DNA of 64,000 nt from Eurosta solidaginis (taxonomy: Eukaryota; Arthropoda; Insecta; Diptera; Tephritidae): positions 1-64,000 of the forward strand of contig NW_027137013.1 in NCBI RefSeq assembly GCF_040869045.1, in the 5' to 3' direction. The notes below the pieces were generated by a model. The model was not told the DNA's origin and searched no databases. It saw only the letters and a list, made by a program, of their open reading frames with translations. This document shows, one piece after another, positions 21,650-32,475 of the stretch. The position numbers and the translations under genes are program-made. The first letter of the stretch is position 1; the number at the start of each line of letters is the position of its first letter.

Positions 21650-24042
21650 GTTTGGAATCAATACATTTATTAACTGTATATTTATTTAACTGATGGAAAT
21701 GAGACCTCTATCAGACTCTGGATCGACTGAGTGTACCTCAGCCTTTGTACTAACTTACCTACTAATACATATTGATTTTACTTGTTAGCTCATTTTATTG
21801 TGAATTTACGTTTCTCATATTTATTAGCAGTTTAGTTGCATAGTTAACTTGTAATTAAGAGAAACACTATACACAGAAAGAGATTATCACATTTATGTGG
21901 TATTTCCAGCTTGTATTTTAAAATATTTTACTATTCACTATTCGGTGGACCATTTTTTGTTTGATAAATATTGTTCTCTTTTATTGTTTCACATAATCAA
22001 ACTCAAAAACACGTTTCGAAAACATTAATATATAATTATGTATATATGTATGCATATATGTGTGCATATTTACAATACACATTTGCCAAAATCATTTCTT
22101 ATTCATTATTCCCTATTTATAGAACTTAATTCTCAGCGCCTTTTTGCCATTAAGTAAGCATTTTGAACGATTTTATAATTAAAACGGTCGGTCGTTCAAA
22201 CTGTTTCCTAATTACATTTGCTGCTTTTGCTACCTTTGCGCTACTTCCTTTCGCACAAAATTCGCCATTCCATTTTCAAACTGTTGTTACTCTTTGGCTT
22301 TGATATGTATGCACGACTGCACATAGAGAAACGGAATATTTAATGCGCGTACAATTACATTCCCTACAATGATATCTCACAGATATGCACGCATACATAC
22401 AAACATATGTAGTTGCACTCACTTCACAGACACCCACCCAAAGTCGCCAAACAAAAAAAAAAAAAAAAAACATAGCTGGATATTTAAAAAGCGTAGCAAA
22501 TACTGACCAACATGCACTGCATACTTTTAGGTGAATGCACTACCTTTACTTTAACGACGGTTTCAGTTGCGTTGCGAAAATAAACAAAAGTCCTGTCGTT
22601 GGTTGCACTCTGCAACTAAATGAGAGCCAAAGATAAACACTATAGTGGCAAACATTGGATCCCTGGGGCAAACACGGTCAGCCGCTCCATCTGCCCGTTA
22701 TCGACGTATAGAGTTGCTACCACGTTACAGTACAGTGTTGTGCAAAAAACAGCAATAAATAAAATGTTCATAATTAAGAAAATTTTTTTTTTTGGCTTTT
22801 TTTTTTAATTTTTAGTATAATAACTATGTATCTTGTTTCATTATCATCATCACAACTATCACTAATTAGTAATCTTGTTGTTCTTGTTGTGTTAACAATG
22901 CTTCGCCCCATTAAATGATGTGACCACTCACCAGTCCGATATGATATGAGCATAAGAAAAGAGAATTTTAGAAAGAAATTTGCCGTTTGCACACACGGCC
23001 AGGTAAGGCTTGGACTTGTTAAAATATGAAATTATGTATTAAACATATATATCTATATAATTTAAATTATGTAAGTCTGTATGTATGTATAGGGCGAGTT
23101 GCATCCTAAACGGATTGACCTATCACAATCAAATTCGAAAACCCTACTATAAACAATCCTGAAATGGTAATAGGCTTAATATAATTTCGATATATTGAAG
23201 GGACGTGGCACCTCCCACACAAACGGAATCTTTGACATTGTATAGCTCTGAAAGTATCCGTCCTTGAACAGTGAAATTCAGTAAAGAATTATATGAGGTT
23301 AATCCTTAACACCACCAAGAAAATGTGGCTAAGGAAGAAGGGGGCGTGGTCCTCCCATGCAAATGAAAATTTTCATGTCTCTCGATGTAGCAGTGATAAA
23401 ATAATGAAAATTGGTAAGGAGATTTATGATAATATGTGCAAATGGGGAAAAGGAGATTGAACACCTTTCCTACAAATAGGATTTTTCAGAACTATGGATG
23501 CCATAAGTTCAGTTTAAACATATTTTAACACCTAAAATTTGACTGTGGAGTTGAGCTTGTATGTTATTCTTTGGAAATTTTGGGATTTTCTTATCTTTAG
23601 TGTAGGTAATTTTCGGGTGCGGCTGAAGAAACCAGAAAAACATTTATGCTAAATTAGATATTGCATGTTGTTAGAGCAAAGAGAAAAATCGCTGTGGCAT
23701 TTGCTTCCTTAGGATTAGTAGATACCCTTTTGTTTGGTTACTACTGTCTCTGCAAACATTTGATACACTGATGTGCAATATAAGAAAAAGGCCAGGCCAC
23801 GGTGAGGTTCTAAAGAATTGTAAGCTTATTGTGTCGGACTTATTTCATAAACAGTGGCTGAAAACTAGAACCCTTGAGGACTTCAGCGGTAAAGATCACC
23901 TAACTTGCTGAAGATTTGTGAAAAATTGTGCTAGTCATTTCTGAAGGAACATCCAGAGACGAAGTGAATGCAGTTACAAACGTGGCAGCGCATTTGGGCT
24001 GAGATACTTTAGCAAAAGCTTTTGCTTAACAGGTTCTCGAAA
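21650..24042. other. Non-coding interval with microsatellites and a dispersed relic
   Basis: Contains (TATG)n-like sequence at 22035-22075, an A18 run at 22453-22470 and, at 23090-23360, a relic with GGGCGAGTTGCATCCTAAAC and GGGACGTGGCACCTCCCAC. The relic resembles body motifs of the array-bearing elements but cannot be aligned further by eye. No gene is supported. Confidence 0.55.
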
Positions 24043-24750
24043 GTGACTTATTTTGTTTTTGTTGATACTCCGAAAGGAGGGATAAATGATGTATATTGGA
24101 ATGATTTTGCGTCATCCCTTGGCAAATTTGGTTTTCAGACAAACCGGTTTCGGCATTGTGCCATCATCGATTTTCATTCTGATCTGTGGTTGTCGTTCGT
24201 CCTGTATTTATAGTTCGTAGGTACATGAGCAGGTATTGTCGGAATTGATGCTTTTGTATATTTAGTTATATTTATGTTCATTCAGAACTGAGGGTAGTTT
24301 CTACTGATCGATTTGTGTGGCTGACTGAGGCAGGTAAAAATCTGTAATTTTAATCGTTTGACCTTCCTTGTGGGTTTGCTGTTTTGGTGCGTTAATTTTT
24401 CTGGGTGTATTTTGTTGTTGCGTGTTTGTCTGTTGTACCTATGTGATTACTTTGTTTCTTGTAAACAAGTTTTAAAGGCTCGAATATTGTATCAGAAATT
24501 GTGTTTATCAACTCGTTTATTATTTTACCGTCGAATGTTTTCTGTTTGCAGATTTTCATGTTTTCGTGTACCTTGAGACGTCGGCCTTTTTCCTGTGTGT
24601 GAAGAACCCTAACTGTTTTATTGATGTTTGCTGGGGAACATTCCTTCTCGACCATGTGATTCGCGAAATTAGACTCTGGTATAATTTTGGATTCCGTATT
24701 TTTTCTTTGTAATCTTTAATATGTTCTCTGAACCTCGTTCTTATTTGCCG
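24043..24750 (-). repeat. Penelope-like element A, 3' pLTR
   Basis: It matches 27376-28043 in the same orientation. Both end at AAAACAAAATAAGTCA-type sequence and both include ACCTGCTCATGTACCTACGA-like and GCCGAAACCGGTT segments. It contains the C-terminal endonuclease frame and a degenerate hammerhead-like motif. The copy differs from its partner at many positions, indicating age. Confidence 0.75.
24138..24168 (-). ncRNA. Hammerhead-like motif, degenerate (pLTR copy 1)
   Basis: The minus strand keeps stem II (GGCA/TGCC), GAAACCGGTT and the stem I 3' strand TGTC. The CUGAAGA side has been lost by a short deletion and reads CGATGA. Its TGTC is complementary to the GACA of the other copy at 27501-27504. 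Confidence 0.4.
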
Positions 24751-25175
24751 TCATGTTTGTCCTATGTAACTATGTTGGCATCCGCAGGTAGGTTTGTATA
24801 CGCCGAGGCTGCTAAACGGATCCTTTGAGTTAGTGCTAGTTCATAGTTTTCGCCCTACATTGTTCAATGTTTTGAATGCTGTGTTAATGTGGTTTTTTTA
24901 AAGAGGTTTGCCAATTTATATGTTGCTTTTCCATTATATGTCATAGTCGCCCAGCTATTATTTTTCTTTTCATTATTTCTTTTTGGTTCTCCATTTTTCC
25001 TTCTGATCCTATCTACTAGTACTTTTTGATATCCGTTGTTTGCAGCGATGTTATATATGACCTCAAGTTCTCTCTTATATGCCTCTTCGGTAAGAGGCGT
25101 TCTTTCAAGTCTATGTACCAAATGTCTTAATGCTGCATCTCTATGCTGTTGGGGGTGATTTGAGTTACTATGTAT
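24392..25175 (-). pseudogene. Penelope-like element A: RT C-terminus linker and GIY-YIG endonuclease (broken)
   Basis: After the solo LTR the frame resumes with SNHPQQHRDAALRHLVHRL (about 25172-25116) and continues as RELEVIYNIAANNGY, the conserved linker after the Penelope RT. Then comes the endonuclease: GVYKPTCGCQHSYIGQT, where GVY and YIG are the family signature, followed directly by a TGA stop. REHIKDYKEKIRNP is next, then a one-base deletion relative to the partner pLTR, and finally the frame containing MVEKECSPANINK and QEKGRRLKV (24655-24392), typical of the end of Penelope proteins. GIY-YIG nicks target DNA for priming. This copy cannot make an intact enzyme. Confidence 0.8.
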
Positions 25176-25687
25176 TCTAACGAATCTACTGCAAATCCTC
25201 TTATTTGGAACGTTCTGCTAAGTTCGAATCGCTAAATTGTTGAATAAATAACTCCAATATTTAATAATGAAAAATATCCTTTATTAAAGTACTTCACTTA
25301 TAACTCGCAACTAATAGCTTGCTTAAACGAAATTGATTTTCAAAATAATACTGCTATTGCTCGCTAGATAGCGTCTTAAATCCAACTGGTTGTCGCGGCT
25401 CTACTGTTGCTGTTTTTATAGTGTTTGGTTACCTCGTTAACATTTCTGTTCTGTTATAGAATCTACTAGTTGGTTATCTGCTATATGTTTCTCAGCTATA
25501 ACTACAGATGCACAAATTTTATAGCTTCTCTCACAGCTCATGCGCGTGTGTTTGTGCGTTGCTTCTCCGCTGCGTGTACGTACATATGTGTAGACATAAT
25601 GATTGAATTATTGAAGTGCATACACGTCACTGCTTAGCATCGGCTTAGAGATGACAGTACCCCTTAGTGTTGCTAATATACGTAACT
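25176..25687 (-). repeat. Solo LTR inserted in Penelope element A
   Basis: A 512-bp LTR with target duplication GTAT at 25172-25175 and 25688-25691. On the minus strand it begins AGTTACGTATATTAGCAACA and ends ATTCGTTAGA. It aligns with the LTRs at 32476-33030 and 47441-48134 (shared TCTAAGCCGATGCTAAGCAG, ATGATTGAATTATT complement, TATAAAAA promoter-like box). It interrupts the RT-to-linker part of the host element, and no internal retrotransposon sequence remains. Confidence 0.85.
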
Positions 25688-26940
25688 GTATTTTTGTGTC
25701 GGTGGCCGTTGGCTTTCTATATATGTCATAGTTAAATCTTTTGGCTTCTTTATCAATATTTATCGTGAGGTCTCTATAGTTGATTCCTCCGTTTTTTCCG
25801 GTTTCCATTGTAAATTTTATATTTTCATGCTGCTTGATGAGGTACTCCAGTACAAGCTCTTCGTTATTAGTTGTTAAAACGCATATTATGTCATCCACGT
25901 ATCTATCATAAAATGATACGCCTAATTTGGACTTCAGCTCCTGTAGTATGTACTTTTCTTCCAGATTTTGCATGAACAATTCCTTAAGAATGACTGATGT
26001 GGGGCTTCCCATTCCAAGACCGTTTCTTTGTCTATATATTTTACTGTTGAATTGAAAACAGTTTTGACGTAAAGTGGTTCTTAGCGTATTTATGATTTGC
26101 ATGTTTTTCACTTTGTATTTTGTATTATGAACTATTTTTGAGCTAACTATGTCCAAAGTCTCCGATAGTGGTATTGATGGGTATAAATCTTTTTTGTCAA
26201 AAGATACGAATTTGCTGTTCTTTGTTAACTCTACGGTCTCAAGTTTCTCTATTGGTTCTGTTGTGTTCGCTATTGCATACTCGTTCCTTAGCTCCAGAGT
26301 AACTTTCAATATCGTTTTTAAATATTTGGACAGTTTGTAACATGCTCCCGATTTAAAATTAATGATGGGCCTCCCTGATGTGTGCAGCTTGTGGATTTTT
26401 GGTAGCGCAATCAGTGGAGGAGGCGAAGGGTTTATTTCGACCAATCTATGTGCCATGTTAGAATCTACTATATTTGTTGCATTTTTTATAGCAACTTTGA
26501 TTTGTTTTTGGTATTCATCAGTGTGATCCTCTCTTATTCTACGACATTTCAATTCTTGTATGAGTTCTTCGGTTTTGGCTATATATTCCTCTTTTTCGAT
26601 TAGCACAGTTGTGTTTCCTTTGTCCGCTTTTGTTGTGACAATATTGTTTTTCCTTAGTTTATGCCGTCGATTCTTTATTGTTTTCTCCTCTGCATTAGCT
26701 TTTTGTCCTTCCTGTGTTTTCGCCTCCTTGTTTATTATTTCCCTACACATGTGTCTTGCGTGCTCCTCTTCCTCCCCTGGTATCAATGATATTGCGATCT
26801 CCGCATCTACGGTCGCCTGCTCCGTTTTTCTTATTGTATTTTGGTCCACGATATTGTGTTTGAGGCCCTTTTCGAGAAGTTGTGCCTCTTCCTTGGTAAT
26901 GGCCACTGTTGTTAGGTTAATGAACTTGTCATGAAACTGG
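25688..26940 (-). pseudogene. Penelope-like element A: reverse transcriptase
   Basis: A long open frame (readable from about 26940). Numbered from the GTG at 26906, about 405 codons belong to the element. Motifs in order: NLTTVAITKEEAQLLEKGL before and around the start, SFDKKDLYPSIP (residues 235-246, first catalytic Asp), GLGMGSPTS (296-304), FYDRYVDDIICVL with the YVDD box at 336-339, then IYRKPTATDTK. The family uses target-primed reverse transcription with a telomerase-related RT. Residues after about 405 come from the inserted LTR, not from the element. Upstream, a one-base loss in an A-run near 26950 separates this frame from the N-terminal frame. Confidence 0.9.
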
Positions 26941-27445
26941 TGAGTTTTTGGGTTTGGTTACCCTCTCGTCGTCCTGCCAGTTTGTCCAGTTTCTTGTTCA
27001 GCGACCTGTATTTTTGTTGTAGTTCCTGATCGACTTCTGTTTTTATGCGTTCGAAGCATTTCGTTAATACAGTCGTACGAAGTTGTTCTGACAATCTTAA
27101 ATGGATAGATAATAACTCGGCATTTATCTCATCCTTCTTGGAGTATAAGTTTTAGAACTCATATTTTAAAAAATGCTTTTTCGCTTTTCTAACTGTTTTC
27201 CTGCTAGATTTGGTATTTGCCTTTATTGTTATTTTAGCGAATTTTGGAGTAGCATTCAATTCCAGGCATTGTTTGTTGAACCAAGTGCTCGCTTTTGCTT
27301 TATATATTTTCAGTAGGCGTCGCTTGCAAATTGTTAGTAGTCCGTTCGCGTTTAAAAACCTGACAAGCAATAACTGACTTATTTTGTTTTGTTGATATTC
27401 CGACAGGATGGATAAATGATGTATATTGAAATGATTTTGCGTCAT
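26912..27445 (-). pseudogene. Penelope-like element A: N-terminal region
   Basis: Two collinear pieces in one frame, separated by a TAA near 27152. The first contains KASTWFNKQCLELNATPKF and KANTKSSRKTVRKAKKHF. The second contains NAELLSIHLRLSEQLR and QELQQKYRSLNKKLDKL. Basic, helical segments of this kind precede the RT in Penelope proteins. The frame then shifts before the RT. The start is not certain: the frame passes back into the pLTR. Confidence 0.7.
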
Positions 27446-28043
27446 CTCTTGTCAAATTTGGTTTTGAGACTAACCGGTTTCGGCATTGTGCCATCTTCAG
27501 TGTCGATTTTCGTTCTGATCTGTTGTTGTCGTTTGTCCTATATTTATAGTTCGTAGGTATATGAGCAGGTATTGTCAGAATTGATGCTTGTGTATATTTA
27601 GCTATGTGTATGTGCTGTTTGTTCATTCAGAACTGAGGGTGGTTTCTACTGATAGATTTGTGTGAGGCAGGTAAAAATCCGTAATTTTAGTTGTTTGACC
27701 TACGTTGTGAGTTTGTTGTTTTTGCTCGTTAATTGTTTTGGGTTTATTTGTTGTTTTAAAGGCTCAAATATTGCGTCAGAAATTGTGTATATCTGTTCGT
27801 TTATTATTCTACCGTCGAATGTTTTCTGTTTGTAGATTTCCGTGTTTTCGAGTACGTTGAGACGTCGGCCTTTTTCCTGTATGTGAAGAACCCTAACTCT
27901 TTTATTGGTGTTTCCTGCGGAACATTCATTCTCGACCATGCGATTCGCGAAGATAGACTCTGGTATAATGTTTGGATTCCGTATTTTTTTGTTGTAATCT
28001 CTAATATGTTCTCTGGACCTCGTTCTTGTTTGCCGTCCTGTTT
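27376..28043 (-). repeat. Penelope-like element A, 5' pLTR
   Basis: Direct repeat of 24043-24750. It starts, on the minus strand, within the endonuclease coding part (GACGGCAAACAAGAACGAGG) and carries a 90-130-codon frame with HIRDYNKKIRNPNIIPES, MVENECSAGNTNK and QEKGRRLNV. It then runs through the 3' untranslated part and a hammerhead-like motif. The frame is cleaner here than in the 3' copy. Confidence 0.75.
27468..27504 (-). ncRNA. Hammerhead ribozyme-like motif (pLTR copy 2)
   Basis: Minus strand: GACA, CTGAAGA, one extra T, stem II GGCA-CAA-TGCC, GAA, the self-complementary ACCGGT, T, then AGTC. This fits the core CUGANGA...GAAA...UH with a minimal stem III. Stem I pairs three of four bases here; the other pLTR has TGTC, which would pair fully with GACA. 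Penelope elements are known to carry hammerhead motifs. The single extra base before stem II is a deviation from the canonical core. Confidence 0.55.
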
Positions 28044-29556
28044 CTCGAAAGTTGTAGTGGAAAGATTCCTTTTTTTTATCACCAGACTTCATTTCTTTTT
28101 CTCCAAATTATTGCGAACTTATAACTTCACCTGAAGTAGGAGTCAATCTTACAAACTATGTGTTTCACCCATACCTAGATGGACGTAGCCTACTCAGCAG
28201 TACACAATCTTTCAGGACGTTTAAAATTTTTTTATTTTTTTCTTTATTTATTTTAGATATTTTTATGGAAACGTGAGGTAAACTCCCACTATCATAAATA
28301 CCACTAGAAAAATTTGGCGCCGAAGTCTGTGATTTTAAGACTTTCATAAAAAACATTGTCCAAGTAGATCGGCTGTTTTGTCTTAAGAAAAATAGGCCCT
28401 TAGGTTTATGTATAAATAAATTTAAGGGTGGCCTTTTTAAATGAAAAAAATAAGGCTTGATAACAGGTTTTGGTAAAAAAAGTTGTTATGAGAGTTTTTC
28501 ACTTTTTTAACGTATTTTTTTCAAAGTTTTCAATTTTCGTACTTTATTAATGTACTTCAAATTTGCAACTTATGAAACCAACTTCGAGACAAATTTTCGT
28601 TGCATTTTATTGGGCAACACTGTATGCATATGTAAATTTTATAAAGGAGTGAGTTACCACCAACCGGTAATATAGCAATGACTACCACCTGGATAGCCAA
28701 ACACACTTCAGGTGCGCACACATACAAACTCAATTAAATGGGTATCTATGTACGTAGTTTACTAAAGGTAAAGGCATGGTCAATCGCCCTTTTCCTTTGG
28801 CCATACACCCACTAGCTGCGATCAACATTACTGCTTTGCATTACTGCATAATTTATGGCACAATGTGTTGTTATTGCATAAAACTGCTTGTATAATAAGT
28901 AGAAGTTGCTATCCTTTATTCACAATTTCATATAAAAGCAAAAGCTGCAGAAAAGGCATACTTACACACGACGCAATATATGTAAGTGTATGTATGTAAG
29001 TATACGCGTAGTTACTTATGCAGACACTGTCGAATTTGCATTATCGTTGCCTTTTGTGATAAAAATGCGTAAATATGTATACATTGAAAGAATTTTAAGA
29101 TATGTATATTAGAAATTATGTATATTTTAATATGTATGCATCCTCCTCCATCCTTATATACTTACATAACTGCATATGCCTGCGCTTGTATATTTTGTGG
29201 CCACTCACTTGATTACCAATGAGTTGTGTATGTATGTATTAGTGTGGATATTTGTATTTAAATTTGCGCATATTTAAAACATTATACAGTTACCTCATTT
29301 ATTTAAGCATACTTGAATGGCGTTGTGAATATTCATTTATAACTTTGCAAATTATTTTTAACCACTTGAAGTACTCTCATAGCATGGCGAGCCCGGTGCT
29401 ACATGGCGTATGAGTAACGTCAATTGTTTAAGTACATGGAATAATAGTCTGTAAACGCCACTCATTATTCATTTGAAATAAACGCATATTTATTAACGCA
29501 TTTTAAAGGTAATTAAATAAGGTAAAATTCTAATAATTTTTGGGCCAATTGTTGAA
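28044..29556. other. Non-coding AT-rich interval
   Basis: No supported gene or element. Runs of TATGTATG-type sequence at 28978-29000 and 29225-29240 are the only simple repeats noted. Confidence 0.55.
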
Positions 29557-29625
29557 ATTTAAATATTTTGATTTTCAGAGCTTTCAGGCCGTTAGTGAAA
29601 GACAAAAACTAAGTTTTTTCTTTTT

Positions 29626-29666
29626 CTCCTACGCGTTTAAATGTTTTCTACATCTTCTTCAGGGAG
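29626..29666 (-). ncRNA. Hammerhead-like motif in Penelope-like element C
   Basis: Minus strand: CTCC, CTGAAGA, one extra A, stem II GATGT-AGAAA-ACATT, TAA (GAA in the other arm), self-complementary ACGCGT, A, GGAG. CTCC and GGAG pair as stem I. The layout matches the motif of element A although the sequences differ, which supports a shared folded structure. Confidence 0.5.
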
Positions 29667-29911
29667 CCTGGTTTATTTAACATAAAACATAAAACAACAA
29701 TGACAATTATTTTTATTTTCACAACAAACAACATTCATCAATATTTCACTTACATTCATTTGTATAATTACATACATTAAAATATCATTCAATTGTGACT
29801 AAAACAATAGCAATAATAAAGAATACAACGTTCTGCACATTTAAAAAGTTCGACTGCGTCCATTGCCTCGTACATTGCGATTAGTTGCAGTCACGTAGGC
29901 GCAGTTTATGT

Positions 29912-30243
29912 GATCCACTTCTTCTTTGAAATTCATCGTTTTGTTTACTTTTTGTTGTATGCGCAGCTCTTCTTATGTTCATCTCGTTTTCTCTCTTCTC
30001 TCAGTATCTATAATTTTCGTGTTTTCAAAATCTGCTGTATGGCCTGTGCTAGCCAGGTGCTCAGCAAGCGCTGTAGTGGTTTCCACATCTTCTTTAAAAT
30101 TCATCGTTTTTTTACTTTTTGTTGTATGCGCAGCCCTTCTAATGTTATTCTCGTTTTCTCTCTTCTCTCAGTATCTATAATTTTCGTGTTTTGAAAATCT
30201 GCTGTATGGCCTGTGCTAGTCAGGTGCTCGGCAAGCGCTGTAG
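29912..30243 (-). repeat. Tandem duplication of a 160-bp segment in element C
   Basis: 29912-30079 and 30080-30243 are near-identical direct copies. Both contain CTGCTGTATGGCCTGTGCTA and TTTGTTGTATGCGCAGC, and cover the end of the endonuclease frame (ALAEHLTSTGHTADFQN). The same duplication occurs in the right arm (32022-32343), so it preceded the inversion. Confidence 0.85.
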
Positions 30244-30400
30244 TATTTTTTTTTGTTTGTTTTCGCTTCCGTTTCATGCTCATTTATTCTCATGTTTAAC
30301 GATCTCTTCGTGGTTCCAATATATATTTTATCACATTCTTCCCCTATTGTTCCATTGCACTTTATTTCATAGACTACGTCGTGTTGTTGGTTTTGCTTAT
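30101..30400 (-). pseudogene. Penelope-like element C: GIY-YIG endonuclease (left arm)
   Basis: Minus-strand translation gives VVYEIKCNGTIGEE then CDKIYIGTTKRSL (about 30377-30290), the GIY-YIG signature with a cysteine between the two halves. After a short frameshift, ALAEHLTSTGHTADFQNTK and TLEGLRIQQK follow (30283-30101). The family's endonuclease opens the target site for reverse transcription. It is downstream of the RT remnant, as expected, and is broken by at least one frame change. Confidence 0.75.
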
Positions 30401-30585
30401 CTTGTCCTTTGTTTGTGTAAATATTGTGCTAAATGTTTGGTTTGGTTTGTGTGCAATTTTTATGTTGTTGTTCTTTGTAAAGCTTTGCACTGATTTGTTG
30501 TCTGTTAGGCCTGGTATGTATTTGACGCCTGTGTATATTTTCTTTTCGTTTTTCAGGTATTAAGCTTACATTACTTCGCGCACTG

Positions 30586-31164
30586 TTAGGTTGTAATCCA
30601 TGCGTCTATGGGTTTATTAGGGTAGGCGTTTTTGTATAAAATATTTTTAATTCGTCCTTCGTTTTCTTTCATGAACTCCTGTTCGCTTAAGTTTAGAACT
30701 TTCTTAATAAAGTTAATTGCCGTATTTTTGTTCTGCACCCATAGGTGGTTGGAGTGATAGTTTATCATCCTTGATGATGCTACGACCTTTGAGTACCAAT
30801 TAGATTTATATGTGTTGTTTGATTTTATAATTTCCACGTCTAGGAAGGCTATTTTGTTTTCTTTCTTTTTTTCTATTCTGAATTGGATTTTATTATGTTG
30901 TCTGTTTAAAGTTTTTAGTATTTCTTTCGCGTCTTTGGTTTTAATTATTGCGAATATATCATCTACATACTTATTGATTTATTTGATATATATATCATTA
31001 ATTTTTAATTCGGCAATGCTGTCGTCAAGAATCTTATTCAGCACTATATCGGCTACAGTTGGTGACAGTGGGTTGCCTATTGGCATTCCGTACACCTGTT
31101 GGTACAATTTACCATCGTATATAAAGTTATTATTATCCCTCAAACAAAAATTCAAGCAATGCAA
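30586..31164 (-). pseudogene. Penelope-like element C: reverse transcriptase (left arm, 5'-truncated)
   Basis: The frame starts at 31164 with LNFCLRDNNNFIYDGKLYQQ, then GMPIGNPLSPTVADIVLNK, a stop after NDIYIK, NKYVDDIFAIIKTKDAK with the YVDD catalytic box (about 30970), FLDVEIIKSNN, and SSRMINYHSNH, ending in NAYPNKPIDAW. This is the palm-to-thumb part of a Penelope-type RT. The fingers and N-terminal region are absent because the arm ends at the inversion point. Apart from one stop the frame is well preserved. Confidence 0.85.
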
Positions 31165-31640
31165 ATGGGCAACCCACTGTCACCAACTGTAGCCGATATA
31201 GTGCTGGATAAGATTCTTGACGACAGCATTGCCGAATTAAAAACTGATGACATATATATCAAATAAATAAATAAGTATGTAGTTCGCAATAATTAAAACC
31301 AAGGACGCGGAAGAAATGCTAAAAACTTTAAACAGACAACATAACAAAATCCAATTCACAATAAAAAAAGAGAAAGAAAACAAAATAAACTTCCTAGACG
31401 CGGAAATAATAAAATCAAACAATAAACTTAAAACTAATTGGTACTCAAAAGTCGTAGCATCATCAAGGATGATAAACTATCACTCCAACCACCCATGGGT
31501 GCAGAAGAAAAATATGGCAATTAACTTTATTAAGAAAGTTCTAAACTTAAGCGAACGGAGTTCATGAAAGAAAACGAATGACGAAATAAAAATATTTTAT
31601 ACAAAAACGCCTACCCTAATAAACTCATAGACGCATGGAT
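31165..31640 (+). pseudogene. Penelope-like element C: reverse transcriptase (right arm)
   Basis: GNPLSPTVADIVL and ILDDSIAEL at the start, then TLNRQHNKIQFTIKKEKEN, FLDAEIIKSNN and SSRMINYHSNH. About eight bases are missing at 31279-31281 compared with the left arm. This removes the two catalytic aspartates of YVDD and shifts the frame, so this arm's RT is inactive independently of the left arm's stop. Confidence 0.8.
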
Positions 31641-31859
31641 TACAACAACTAGGGCAAACATACCTAACAGTGCGCGAAGTAATGTAAGCTTAGTACCTGA
31701 AAAACGGAAAGAAAATATACACAGGCGTCAAATACATACCAGGCCTAACAGACAACAAATCAGTGCAAAGCTTTACAGAGAACAACAACATAAAAATTGT
31801 ACACAAACCAAACCAAACACTTAGCACAATATTTACACAAACAAAGGATAAGATAAGCA

Positions 31860-32343
31860 AAAACCAACAACACGACGTAGTCTATGAAATAAAGTGCGAT
31901 TGAGCAATAGGAGAAGAATGTGATAAAATATATATTGGAACCACGAAGAGATCGTTAAACATAAGAATAAATGAGCATGAAACGGAAGCGAAAAACAACA
32001 AAAAACCACAACATGGCTTGCTGAGCACCTGACTAGCACAGGCCATACAGCAGATTTTGAAAACACGAAAATTATAGATACTGAGAGAAGAGAGAAAACA
32101 AGATTAGAAGATATTAGAAGGGCTGCGCATACAACAAAAAGTAAACAAAACGATGAATTTTTAAAGAAGATGTGGAAAGCACTACAGCGCTTGCTGAGCA
32201 CCTGACTAGCACAGGCCATACAGCAGATTTTGAAAACACGAAAATTATAGATACTGAGAGAAGAGAGAAAACGAGATTAACATTAGAAAGCTGCGCATAC
32301 AACAAAAAGTAAACAAAACGATGAATTTTAAAGAAGATGTGGA
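31860..32343 (+). pseudogene. Penelope-like element C: GIY-YIG region (right arm)
   Basis: The segment mirrors 29912-30400 and reads VYEIKC then YIGTTKRSLNIRI (about 31878-31965) before frame breaks. The duplicated 160-bp piece with TSTGHTADFENTK follows twice. It has lost coding integrity. Confidence 0.65.
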
Positions 32344-32475
32344 TTACATAAACTGCGCCTACGCGACTACAACTAATCACAATGTACGAGGCAATGGACC
32401 TAGTTGAACTTCTTTAATGTGCAGAATGTTGTGTTGTTTATTATTGTTATTGTTTTAGTCACAATTAAGTGATAT

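Larger units (their letters stand above)
24043..28043 (-). mobile_element. Penelope-like element A, with pLTRs, split by a solo LTR
   Basis: A minus-strand element in the order pLTR (27376-28043), N-terminal region, reverse transcriptase, linker, GIY-YIG endonuclease, pLTR (24043-24750). Direct terminal repeats with the endonuclease C-terminus in the upstream copy are the arrangement described for Penelope elements. It carries one in-frame stop and one frameshift in the N-terminal part, a solo LTR inside the RT C-terminus, and a stop plus a frameshift in the GIY-YIG region, so it is dead. Without the LTR it is about 3.5 kb. Confidence 0.85.
29557..31162 (-). mobile_element. Penelope-like element C, left arm of palindrome
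   Basis: A 5'-truncated second Penelope-like family on the minus strand: RT from the GMPIGNPLSPT box onwards, then a GIY-YIG region, a duplicated 160-bp piece, a 3' untranslated region and a hammerhead-like motif at the end. It is mirrored by 31163-33272 on the plus strand, with the junction inside the RT at about 31162. Its protein differs clearly from element A, so it is a separate family. Confidence 0.85.

Noticed and set aside
26560..26934. Plus-strand 124-codon serine-rich frame
   Set aside because: It is the antisense shadow of the Penelope reverse transcriptase.
30812..31192. Plus-strand hydrophobic 126-codon frame resembling a membrane protein
   Set aside because: Antisense of the second Penelope RT; hydrophobicity comes from the complement of Lys/Asn-rich codons.
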